In this document: positions 6,800 to 13,397 of the stretch, piece by piece
Numbering within the stretch: the first letter of the stretch is position 1
How the letters are laid out: every line of letters starts with the position of its first letter
Assembly (NCBI GenBank): GCA_043721855.1
Contig: JAYSPY010000100.1
Span: 1 to 19,860 of the forward strand
Reading direction: 5' to 3'
Length of the DNA stretch: 19,860 bases
Source of the DNA: JACMNW01 sp043721855
Lineage (GTDB): Bacteria; Pseudomonadota; Alphaproteobacteria; Rhodobacterales; Rhodobacteraceae
Translations under genes and position numbers: made by a program
Notes under the pieces: generated by a model
Told to the model about the DNA's origin: nothing
Databases searched by the model: none
The model's input: the letters and a program-made list of their open reading frames with translations, nothing else

Positions 6800-7396
6800 C
6801 TAAAATTCCAATGAAATTTCGGTCGGGGTCAGCGCTGCCTCAAGGCGGCGGTTTTGCTTGGCCAATTCGACGGGAACCAAGGCGAAATGCACCTGTGCGG
6901 CCGTAATATCGACTTTCATGCCGGGGTTTGACAGATGCTGCCAGAGATCGGCATCAAGTCTTAGTTTTGTGGCGGTGCCGGTGAGCGCCCAGCGACCGTC
7001 GAGCGGATCTACCGTAATGCGGCCGCCAAACGCCATCGCCGTTTCGAGACATTGGATCAGAAGGAACGCAAGCTTGACCTCTCGCCTTGGTAAATCGGCA
7101 GGCCCGCGCCAATCAATCGTCAGCCGACCGCCGCGCGTCAGGTCTGACAAGATCGACAGCACTTCGGGGCGCCCGATGCGTTGGTCTGTGCCCGAGGCGC
7201 CAAACGCCACCCGGAAAAACCGGATCCGGGCATTGGCGTTGGCCACGCTTTCGGCGATCAGGGCAATCTCTGGCCCCATGGTGCCGCCATCCATCATCAA
7301 CAGTTCAACCCCATTGCTGATCGCGCCAATCGGGCTGATAAGATCATGGCAGATGCGCGCGCCAAGCAAAGCTACAAGATCAGGGTTGTCAGGCAT
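6800..7396 (-). CDS. chpT: Histidine phosphotransferase ChpT
   Basis: ChpT passes phosphate from the hybrid kinase CckA to the response regulators CtrA and CpdR in alphaproteobacteria. In Rhodobacterales this relay controls motility, gene transfer agents and related traits. The 198-residue protein has the phospho-accepting histidine at H17 in GARICHDLISPIGAISNGVELL. It continues with a degenerate ATPase-like domain (residues about 80-198) lacking recognisable ATP-binding motifs, as expected for ChpT. The start is supported by GAAGGAC upstream on the minus strand. It diverges tightly from a DUF3553 gene and converges with proA, so its transcript likely carries no other gene in this window. Confidence 0.93.
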   Translation of the reverse strand: MPDNPDLVALLGARICHDLISPIGAISNGVELLMMDGGTMGPEIALIAESVANANARIRFFRVAFGASGTDQRIGRPEVLSILSDLTRGGRLTIDWRGPADLPRREVKLAFLLIQCLETAMAFGGRITVDPLDGRWALTGTATKLRLDADLWQHLSNPGMKVDITAAQVHFALVPVELAKQNRRLEAALTPTEISLEF

Positions 7397-7426
7397 AATA
7401 TGGGTCCTTCAGGTGGCAATAAAACG

Positions 7427-7600
7427 TTGAACTCGATGCTGGAGCCCGGCATGATTGTGCGCCATCCGGACCGTCCTGACTGGGGGCTTGGGCAGGTGCA
7501 ATCGAACATTGGCGAACGGATAACGGTTAACTTCGAAAATGTGGGCAAGGTTGTGATTGATGGTCGGCATGTTTCACTTGCGCAGGTGTTCGATTCTTAA
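7427..7600 (+). CDS. Small DUF3553 domain protein
   Basis: The short protein contains MLEPGMIVRHPDRPDWGLGQ followed by VQSNIGERITVNFENVGKVVIDG, the whole of DUF3553, a small all-beta family found across alphaproteobacteria with no assigned function. The fold resembles short SH3-like or CarD-like nucleic-acid-binding modules; that comparison is my inference. Start choice is uncertain. TTG at 7427 (57 residues, MNSMLEPG) has AGGTGG 10 bp upstream. ATG 7436 lacks a ribosome-binding site, and ATG 7400 lies 3 bp from the chpT start. The gene is divergent from chpT and could share control with it. Confidence 0.85.
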   Translation: MNSMLEPGMIVRHPDRPDWGLGQVQSNIGERITVNFENVGKVVIDGRHVSLAQVFDS

Positions 7601-7651
7601 GTGCAATGTGCCGTATTTGCACGAAATTTCAATCCCGGATTGTGCGTGCAA
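7601..7651. promoter_or_regulatory. Overlapping inverted repeats between DUF3553 gene and olsB
   Basis: TTGCACG (7617-7623) can pair either with GTGCAA upstream (7601-7606, six bases) or with CGTGCAA downstream (7645-7651, seven bases). The downstream stem encloses CAATCC-C-GGATTG (7630-7642) and the palindrome GAAATTTC (7623-7630). The block begins directly after the DUF3553 stop codon. It may be a terminator or a control site for olsB; no U-tract follows. Confidence 0.4.
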
Positions 7652-7755
7652 CAGCTTTTCCCGCAGCGGATAGCGCCCCTGAAATGGTTGCAATGCGGCG
7701 GGACAGGGCCTAAGACCAAGAGCAAGCCAGCGCTAACAGGGCAGACATAGCTTCA

Positions 7756-8541
7756 ATGATTGCCGGTGACGTTTCCTTTGAGCTGCGTCTGGCCCAGACC
7801 GACCGTGATTTGCAGGCGGCGCAGCGGTTGCGATATCAGGTTTTCGTAACCGAACTTGGCGGCGATGGCCCCATGGTTGATCATCATGCCCGGCTGGAAC
7901 GCGATGAATTTGACAGTATTTTTGACCATCTTATCCTTGTAGATCCGCGCCGTGATGCGGATGCGCTGGATGATGTGGTGGGGGTGTACCGCCTGCTGCC
8001 GGGGGACAGGGTTACAGCAACGGGGCGGTTCTATTCTGAGAAGGAATATGATCTTTCGGCGCTGAAATCATCCGGTCGGCGTTTGCTGGAACTGGGGCGG
8101 TCTTGCGTGCATCCTGATTATCGCGGATCGGCTGCGATGTATCATTTGTGGACCGGTTTGGCCGATTATGTGGCGGCACATGACATCGAAGTGCTGTTTG
8201 GCGTGGCCAGTTTTCACGGCACCGATGCGGCAGCTTTGGCGCAATCGCTGGCCTATCTTCACCATCATCATCTGGCACCAAAAGCATTGCGTGTGCACGC
8301 ACGGCCGGATCATTTTCAGGCGATGGATGTGCTGCCGATAGACCAGCTTGATCGCACCCTTGCAATGGCAGGCACGCCCGCGCTGATCAAAGCCTATCTG
8401 CGTCTGGGCGGGTTCGTGGGCGAGGGCGCATGGATCGACCATGCTTTCAACACAACGGATGTATGCCTGTTGATGGACACAGACCAGATGTCCGACAAAC
8501 ACCGGGAGTTTTATGCCCGAAAGCAGGGCCAGAAGGGATGA
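7756..8541 (+). CDS. olsB: L-ornithine N(alpha)-acyltransferase OlsB
   Basis: OlsB transfers a 3-hydroxyacyl chain from acyl carrier protein to the alpha-amino group of ornithine, making lyso-ornithine lipid, a phosphorus-free membrane lipid precursor. The 261-residue protein matches the family pattern: LRLAQTDRDLQAAQRLRYQVFVTELGGDG (residues about 9-37), the region GVYRLLPGDRV followed by FYSEKEYDL, LLELGRSCVHPDYRG (about 108-122), and the DHAFNTTDVCLLMDTDQM tail. No clear Shine-Dalgarno sequence precedes the ATG. It overlaps olsA by 4 bp (ATGA), so both steps of ornithine lipid synthesis are translationally coupled. The pathway is often phosphate-regulated, but I see no obvious Pho box upstream. 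Confidence 0.93.
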   Translation: MIAGDVSFELRLAQTDRDLQAAQRLRYQVFVTELGGDGPMVDHHARLERDEFDSIFDHLILVDPRRDADALDDVVGVYRLLPGDRVTATGRFYSEKEYDLSALKSSGRRLLELGRSCVHPDYRGSAAMYHLWTGLADYVAAHDIEVLFGVASFHGTDAAALAQSLAYLHHHHLAPKALRVHARPDHFQAMDVLPIDQLDRTLAMAGTPALIKAYLRLGGFVGEGAWIDHAFNTTDVCLLMDTDQMSDKHREFYARKQGQKG

Positions 8542-9368
8542 CCGGCGGCTGGGTTGAGGATGAGATCACCCATCCCCCGGGCGGAGCCACAGGTTGGTTC
8601 CGGCTTGTCACGCGCGGGAGTTTGCTTGGCGTCGTAATCTTCGGTGGATTGGCGATTTTGTCGCTTGTGCGGCTGATAGAACGGCCCATGTTTGGCGATA
8701 GCCGCCCGATCACGCCGCATATCACGCAGTTTGTCTGCCGGGCGGCGTTTCGGATCATGGGCATTGGGCTGCGTATTCAAGGCACACCCATGCGCCAGCG
8801 CGGGGCGGTGGTGGCAAACCACGCGTCCTGGTTGGATATATTTGCGTTGAATGCGGCGCAGCAGGTTTATTTCGTGTCTAAATCTGAGGTCGAGGCCTGG
8901 CCTGGCATCGGGTGGCTGGCGCGGGCCACCGGAACGGTTTTTATCGCGCGCAAAAGTGCCGATGCAAAACGTCAACAGGGCGTGTTTGAGGCGCGGCTGC
9001 GGCTTGGGCATCGCTTGCTGTTTTTTCCTGAAGGCACCAGCACGGATACGTTGCGGGTCTTGCCGTTCAAGCCCACGCTGTTTGCCGCGTTCTATACGCA
9101 TGGCATGGAACAGGTGATGCATATTCAGCCAGCATCGGTGATTTATCGCGGGCCAGAAGGGGCTGACCCGCGGTTTTACGGCTGGTGGGGCGACATGGAC
9201 TTTGCGCCGCATCTGATGACCGTGCTGGCATCACCGCGGCAAGGCTCGGTTGACGTGGTGTTGCATGATCCGCTGGCGGTTGATGACTTTCCCGACCGAA
9301 AAGCACTGTCAGCGGCGTGCGAGGCGGTTATTCGTGCCGCGCATCAGCAGCATAGTCGCGGAATTTAG
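8538..9368 (+). CDS. olsA: Lyso-ornithine lipid O-acyltransferase OlsA
   Basis: OlsA adds the second acyl chain to lyso-ornithine lipid, completing ornithine lipid. It belongs to the PlsC/1-acylglycerol-3-phosphate acyltransferase family, so some phosphatidate synthesis activity is also possible. The 276-residue protein has a membrane segment at about residues 26-46 (GSLLGVVIFGGLAILSLV). The catalytic HX4D motif is NHASWLD (94-100) and the acceptor-binding motif is FPEGTS (163-168), followed by LPFKPTLF. Assignment to OlsA rather than PlsC rests mainly on the ATGA overlap with olsB. Longer in-frame starts lie inside olsB and are unlikely. Its stop overlaps that of the convergent ThiE-like gene. 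Confidence 0.9.
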   Translation: MTGGWVEDEITHPPGGATGWFRLVTRGSLLGVVIFGGLAILSLVRLIERPMFGDSRPITPHITQFVCRAAFRIMGIGLRIQGTPMRQRGAVVANHASWLDIFALNAAQQVYFVSKSEVEAWPGIGWLARATGTVFIARKSADAKRQQGVFEARLRLGHRLLFFPEGTSTDTLRVLPFKPTLFAAFYTHGMEQVMHIQPASVIYRGPEGADPRFYGWWGDMDFAPHLMTVLASPRQGSVDVVLHDPLAVDDFPDRKALSAACEAVIRAAHQQHSRGI

Positions 9369-9985
9369 GCTAGTGGGGCAAGAAGGCTTCGCAAAGCGGT
9401 GACGGCATCTTCAGCTTGCCAAATCTCGTCGCCGATACCGAAAAAGTCGGTGATTGGGCCCAGTTTGGCAATTAACGCGGGCGTAAGCGACCCTTCGGCA
9501 ACAACTGGCACTTCGATCATTTCAGACCACCATTCGAACAATTCTGCGTCGGCTTTGCTGCCGTCGCCAAGCGGGGTTTGCCCGACCGGACCGAAGGCTA
9601 CGTAATCGGCACCGGCTTCGGCGGCTGAAATACCGTCATGCCGGGTGGCACCGCAATAAGCGCCGATGATAGCATCGCTGCCCATATCCTTGCGCACCTT
9701 ACGGATCGACCGCGCGCCGTCTGTCAAATGCACGCCGTCAAGGCCAAGGCGTTCTACCATCAGAATGTGGTTTTCGATCACCAGTGCCACATCGCGGGCA
9801 TGGGCCACGGCGCGCAGGGCGTCGGCAGCGCGGGCAATACGGTCTTCATCGTGCGAGGCAAGGGACAGGCGGATGCAGGCGATATCGGTGCTGTCCAAAA
9901 CGGCCGCCAAGCGGTCTGGAAACACGGCAAGATCAAGGTCCGGCGGGGTGATCAGGTAGATCTGGGGGCGGTCTGCGTCGGCCAT
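9365..9985 (-). CDS. ThiE/TenI-like protein (annotated family: thiamine phosphate synthase), atypical active site
   Basis: The 206-residue protein has the TIM-barrel layout of thiamine phosphate synthase, with YLITPPDLDL at the start, VALVIENHILMVERLGLDGVHLTDG (67-90), GADYVAFGPVGQTPLGDG (125-142) and a final glycine-rich FFGIGDEIW (181-189). Residues that usually bind pyrimidine pyrophosphate and magnesium are changed. The QLRxK strand reads CIRLSL (37-42), the N-D pair reads E-N-H (71-73), and the serine of the GxS segment is missing (GAYCG, 108-112). It may therefore be a TenI-like or diverged paralogue rather than a working ThiE. The start is supported by AAGGA upstream. No other thiamine gene is nearby. 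Confidence 0.8.
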   Translation of the reverse strand: MADADRPQIYLITPPDLDLAVFPDRLAAVLDSTDIACIRLSLASHDEDRIARAADALRAVAHARDVALVIENHILMVERLGLDGVHLTDGARSIRKVRKDMGSDAIIGAYCGATRHDGISAAEAGADYVAFGPVGQTPLGDGSKADAELFEWWSEMIEVPVVAEGSLTPALIAKLGPITDFFGIGDEIWQAEDAVTALRSLLAPLA

Positions 9986-10054
9986 GCTTGTATCCTTGAA
10001 AACAGTCTGCCCGTCCTAGCCGAGATTTCGCGGCTTGGCTATTGCTCGTGCGGC

Positions 10055-10107
10055 TTGTCAGGCCCGCTTTTGTCAGGCCCGCTTTTGTCAGGCCCGCTCT
10101 TGTCAGG
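10055..10107. repeat. 15-bp tandem repeat, 3.5 copies, upstream of trmJ
   Basis: TTGTCAGGCCCGCTT occurs at 10055-10069 and 10070-10084 exactly. It recurs at 10085-10099 with one change at the last base, and then partially as TTGTCAGG (10100-10107). It lies between the divergent ThiE-like gene and trmJ, ending about 50 bp before the trmJ start. It reads open in several frames because 15 is a multiple of three, but I do not think it is translated. Confidence 0.92.
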
Positions 10108-10158
10108 GGCAGGCGTGCGGCGTATCAGGCGCTGGCTAAGCTTGGACAGGGTTTCCCG

Positions 10159-10887
10159 ATGAACACGCCGACTTTTATCCTTGTGCGCCCGCAGATGGGC
10201 GAGAATATCGGGGCCACGGCGCGCGCGATGCTGAATTTCGGGCTGGACCGCATGCGGATCGTGGACCCGCGCGATGGCTGGCCAAATTCCAAGGCGGTTG
10301 CCATGGCAAGTGGCGCGGGGCGCGTGTTGGATCATGCGGGGATTTATCCCGATGTGAAGCCTGCGATTGCCGATTTCGATTACGTTTTCGCGACCACGGC
10401 GCGAGGCCGGGAGTTGACGAAACCGATCCTGTCGCCGGAGCGGGCGATGGAGATGTCGAAGGGATTGATCGCGGCGGGCAAGAAGGTGGCGGTGCTGTTC
10501 GGGCCGGAACGGGCGGGTTTGGAAAACAGCGATGTCGTGCTGGCGAACGCGATCATTTCGGTGCCGGTCAATCCGGAGTTTCCATCGTTGAACCTGTCGC
10601 AATGTGCGCTTTTGTTGGGGTATGAATGGCGGCGGCAGACGGAAGTTATTGCCCCCGAAGTGATGGAATTTGCCCGCACCGAACTTGCCAGCCGGGTGGA
10701 AATTGAAAAACTGGGCGATCATTACGAGGAAAGTTTGACGGCGGCGGGATTTTTCTATCCGGAGCCTAAAATCGAAGGGATGAAGCTGAGTTTGCGAAAT
10801 ATGTGGGGGCGGTTGAATCTGACGCGGGCAGAGGTTCAGACGTTTCATGGAATGTTGCGGCAGGTGGCTTGGAAGTTGAAGCAATAG
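10159..10887 (+). CDS. trmJ: tRNA 2'-O-methyltransferase TrmJ (SPOUT family)
   Basis: TrmJ methylates the 2'-OH of nucleotide 32 in the anticodon loop of certain tRNAs using S-adenosylmethionine. The protein (242 residues from ATG 10159, close to the usual 240-250) has the SpoU/TrmH signatures NIGATARAM (16-24), VLFGPERAGLENSDV (112-126) and NLSQCALLLGYEW (145-157), which form the knotted cofactor site. A C-terminal helical tail follows. A longer frame opening at TTG 10042 would read through the 15-bp repeat as PAFVR copies; homologues begin at MNTPTFILVRPQMGENIG, so I reject that. ACAGGG lies upstream of the chosen start. The substrate position is inferred from the family. Confidence 0.92.
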   Translation: MNTPTFILVRPQMGENIGATARAMLNFGLDRMRIVDPRDGWPNSKAVAMASGAGRVLDHAGIYPDVKPAIADFDYVFATTARGRELTKPILSPERAMEMSKGLIAAGKKVAVLFGPERAGLENSDVVLANAIISVPVNPEFPSLNLSQCALLLGYEWRRQTEVIAPEVMEFARTELASRVEIEKLGDHYEESLTAAGFFYPEPKIEGMKLSLRNMWGRLNLTRAEVQTFHGMLRQVAWKLKQ

Positions 10888-11016
10888 CTGCAATTGCGCG
10901 CGTGCGACAGTCATTTAGATATTGGTTTGGTTATATTTTAGGAATTTTCTAACCAGAATTTACGCGTTGCGATCAAGCCCGCGCTGAAATGACACGCGCC
11001 TGGCCGGGCAGCGCAG

Positions 11017-11661
11017 TCAACTTTCAACCATCATGCCGGTTACGATCATAACCTGATAATCTTGCTTGGCGCAGCCGTCGACATTTGGCATGGAAATGTC
11101 GGGCCGCATCGGAAACACATCGGTGGGGGTTTTGTCGGGCGTGCAGGACTGACCCTGTGCTTTGGCGGTATAGACGGCGGCGCGGCAGCCTAAATGGGTG
11201 ACATCATGGATCGACGCGCCGTTGGCGATGCTCCACGCTTGTTTGCCCGCCGCGTCGGGGGCTGCCACGGTCAGAACCGAGGTTACCTCTCGCCCGCCCG
11301 TCACCACATATTGACCTGCCGGAAGCGGAAAACTGGGAGATTCCATCATCAGCCCGTGTTCTTCAAGCCACCATGCGGCGCTGTCAAACTGCCAGCCGTC
11401 CGGTGCTACGCCTGCCTTTTCAAGCAGATAGTCGTAATCCTTTATCCAGACACCGCGCGGGCCGGGATCGACAGACCAGAAGCCCCAGGTTTGTGCATCA
11501 TCGCCTGATGTGGCCGAAGAGTTGCCTAAGGCCGCGATAAATTGTGTATCGCCGGGCACAAAAGTGGTGTCACTGAAAGCAGGCGCAGACGCGGCGATGG
11601 CAAATCCAAGAGCTGGCAAAAGACGCATACAAACGCTGTGCACTGCGGGGAAGGTTTTCAT
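11017..11661 (-). CDS. Exported tryptophan-rich protein of unknown function
   Basis: I do not recognise a named family. The 214-residue protein starts with a signal peptide (a hydrophobic stretch at residues 13-29, likely cut at APAFS|DTT), so it should be periplasmic or outside the cell. The mature part has seven tryptophans, six of them between residues 59 and 98 (WGFWSVDPGPRGVW, WQF, AAWWLEE). It also has three cysteines (C159, C173, C197), of which two could form a disulphide bond. The chosen start has GGAG 6 bp upstream; a second methionine at residue 12 could also begin the signal peptide. TATAAA (complement of 11699-11704) on the minus strand is a possible -10 box. It stands alone between trmJ and a gene-free region. 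Confidence 0.8.
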   Translation of the reverse strand: MKTFPAVHSVCMRLLPALGFAIAASAPAFSDTTFVPGDTQFIAALGNSSATSGDDAQTWGFWSVDPGPRGVWIKDYDYLLEKAGVAPDGWQFDSAAWWLEEHGLMMESPSFPLPAGQYVVTGGREVTSVLTVAAPDAAGKQAWSIANGASIHDVTHLGCRAAVYTAKAQGQSCTPDKTPTDVFPMRPDISMPNVDGCAKQDYQVMIVTGMMVES

Positions 11662-11678
11662 GGCGTCTCCGGGGTCAG

Positions 11679-11706
11679 TTGATGAAATGACACTATCGTT
11701 TATAAT
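11679..11706 (+). promoter_or_regulatory. Promoter-like sequence reading into the gene-free region
   Basis: TTGATG (11679-11684) is separated by 16 bp from a perfect TATAAT (11701-11706) on the plus strand. The same A/T-rich patch read on the minus strand gives TATAAA and could instead serve the exported protein gene ending its 5' side at 11661. Which strand is used cannot be decided from sequence. Confidence 0.4.
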
Positions 11707-12210
11707 TAGGATGATTGATCAGAAAAGCAAAAGGTGCCGTGCCCCAACCACTCAAACGGTCTTGCAAAGCGCAGCGCGCCCTTTTGTGGCCGTTGATCCG
11801 TCACGGGTGGTTGATGCGGCGATGGACAGATGGTGGCCATCCCCCTGACTATTGCGATTGCAAACGCATAAGGCGCTGATCCGGGGCAGGGGTTTGGTGG
11901 CAGCGAATGTTGGCAGTTTGTTGATACATTGCTGGGTGGCTGCCGGATGCAGATTGGCAAGCCGACGGGCGCGTTTTTCGTTGTCGTATACGGCGTGGTT
12001 TGCACACACGGCCAAGAGGGCGTTGTGCTGGCCGCGCTGTGTTCGCGGCTTGGTGCACTGCCTGCGCGATTGGTGTGGGCGCGGGCGTGGCTTTGGGGTT
12101 GGGCTTGCGCAGGCGGGGTGCGCCGCCCACGGTTTGATCAGCGATTGACCGGTGAAGGTTTGAGTTGGTTTTTGCAAAAAGATAACCGCCGACGCGCGAC
12201 TTTACGCCCC

Positions 12211-12239
12211 TTGAACCCCCTTTGGCCAGCGCCTAATCT
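12211..12239 (+). promoter_or_regulatory. Weak candidate promoter of ctaA
   Basis: TTGAAC (12211-12216), a 17-bp spacer and TAATCT (12234-12239) lie just before the ctaA ribosome-binding site GGAGG (12251-12255). The spacing is ideal but the -10 match is poor. Confidence 0.25.
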
Positions 12240-12260
12240 GCGCCAAAATCGGAGGCCGAC

Positions 12261-13397
12261 ATGGCAGGCAAGCGTAGTATTTTCGAAGAGGTCGGGGCCG
12301 CATCTGTGGCCGCACCGCAGGTGGGTGGCATTGATGCGCGCGGGCTTGGCGCGCGGGCGGGTATCAGGCTTTGGCTGATGGTGCTGTTTGGGTTGGTGGC
12401 CGTGATGATCGCGGTGGGCGGCTTGACGCGGCTGACGGACAGCGGATTGTCGATCACCGAATGGAAGCCGATTTCGGGGGCATTGCCGCCGACGAATGGT
12501 GCGGCTTGGGCGGCGGAGTTTGCAGCCTATCAGGCATCGCCGGAATTTCTGTTGCAAAACAAGACGATGACGTTGGAAGCCTTTAAGGGCATTTTCTGGT
12601 GGGAATGGGGGCACAGGCAGCTTGGCCGGGTGATCGGGCTGGTCTGGGCGGTGGGGTTTGTGGGGTTTCTGGCTGCGGGCAAGATACCGGCGCGCTGGAC
12701 CAAGCGGTTGTTGGCGATTGGCGGGTTGATTGGTTTGCAAGGTGCCATTGGCTGGTGGATGGTGTCATCGGGGTTGACGGGGGCCATGGTGGATGTGGCG
12801 TCATACCGTTTGGCCACGCATCTGGGGCTGGCGTTTGTGATCCTTGGGTTGATTGCGTGGGCGGTGTTTCTGCTGGGGCGGCGCGAGACGGATTTGCTGC
12901 AGGCGCGGCGCAACCGGCAAGACAAGCTGTTTCGCATGACGACGGGGCTGATGCATTTTGCGTTTTTGCAGGTTGTGTTGGGCGCTTTGGTGGCAGGCAT
13001 TGATGCCGGGCGGAATTATCCGACATGGCCAGATATGAACGGCAGCTTCTTTCCTGCAGATGCGTTTGATGGACCAGCGGTCGCACTTTGGGCCAATGCG
13101 GGCCTCGTGCAGTTTGTTCACCGCATGTCGGGATATTTGCTGTTTGCCTTTGCCGTGGTGGTCTGGATGCGCGGGCGCAAATCGCCATACTTGGCCACGC
13201 GGCGGGCGTATCACGGCGTGATGGCCATGATGGGTGTGCAGGTGGCGCTTGGCATTGTGGCCGTGCTGACGGCGGCGGCGCTGCATCCGGCGATTTCGCA
13301 TCAAATCGGGGCTGTGGTGTTGTGGGTGTTGATCCTGCGGGCGCGGTATCTGGCGAATTACCCGCTTGCGGGATCTATCCGAAAGGGCACGGCATGA
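12261..13397 (+). CDS. ctaA: Haem A synthase (COX15/CtaA)
   Basis: CtaA is an inner-membrane enzyme that oxidises the methyl group of haem O to make haem A for aa3-type cytochrome oxidase. The 378-residue protein has eight predicted membrane segments in two related halves. The four haem-binding histidines are visible: H118 (EWGHRQLGR), H187 (ATHLGLA), H287 (FVHRMSGY) and H347 (SHQIGAV). GGLTRLTDSGLSITEWKPI (53-71) and DAGRNYPTWPDMNG (248-261) are typical of the proteobacterial (COX15) type. A strong GGAGG lies 5 bp before the ATG. The stop overlaps the start of the next gene by 4 bp. No ctaB or oxidase subunit gene is in the window. Confidence 0.96.
   Translation: MAGKRSIFEEVGAASVAAPQVGGIDARGLGARAGIRLWLMVLFGLVAVMIAVGGLTRLTDSGLSITEWKPISGALPPTNGAAWAAEFAAYQASPEFLLQNKTMTLEAFKGIFWWEWGHRQLGRVIGLVWAVGFVGFLAAGKIPARWTKRLLAIGGLIGLQGAIGWWMVSSGLTGAMVDVASYRLATHLGLAFVILGLIAWAVFLLGRRETDLLQARRNRQDKLFRMTTGLMHFAFLQVVLGALVAGIDAGRNYPTWPDMNGSFFPADAFDGPAVALWANAGLVQFVHRMSGYLLFAFAVVVWMRGRKSPYLATRRAYHGVMAMMGVQVALGIVAVLTAAALHPAISHQIGAVVLWVLILRARYLANYPLAGSIRKGTA

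Larger units (their letters stand above)
11662..12260. other. Gene-free region of about 600 bp
   Basis: Open frames exist on both strands, but none looks like a known family, and the overlapping ones are mutually exclusive and rich in Arg, Trp or Pro as expected of shadow frames. I see no tRNA T-loop or recognisable structural RNA. The left end carries a promoter-like pair reading right (11679-11706). The right end carries a possible ctaA promoter. It could hold a small RNA, a gene remnant or plain spacer. Confidence 0.5.

Noticed and set aside
10042..10158. N-terminal extension of TrmJ reading the 15-bp repeat as repeated PAFVR
   Set aside because: The family starts at the conserved MNTPTFILVRPQMGENIG-like segment. 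The extension begins at a TTG with no ribosome-binding site and exists because the repeat length is a multiple of three.
10928..10955. TGGTTA/TAACCA hairpin after trmJ as a terminator
   Set aside because: The loop is 16 nt, the stem is A/T-rich, and no T-run follows.
11752..12177. Overlapping open frames on both strands in the gene-free region
   Set aside because: They are mutually exclusive, rich in Arg/Pro/Trp, and lack ribosome-binding sites or recognisable domains; GC-rich DNA gives such frames by chance.
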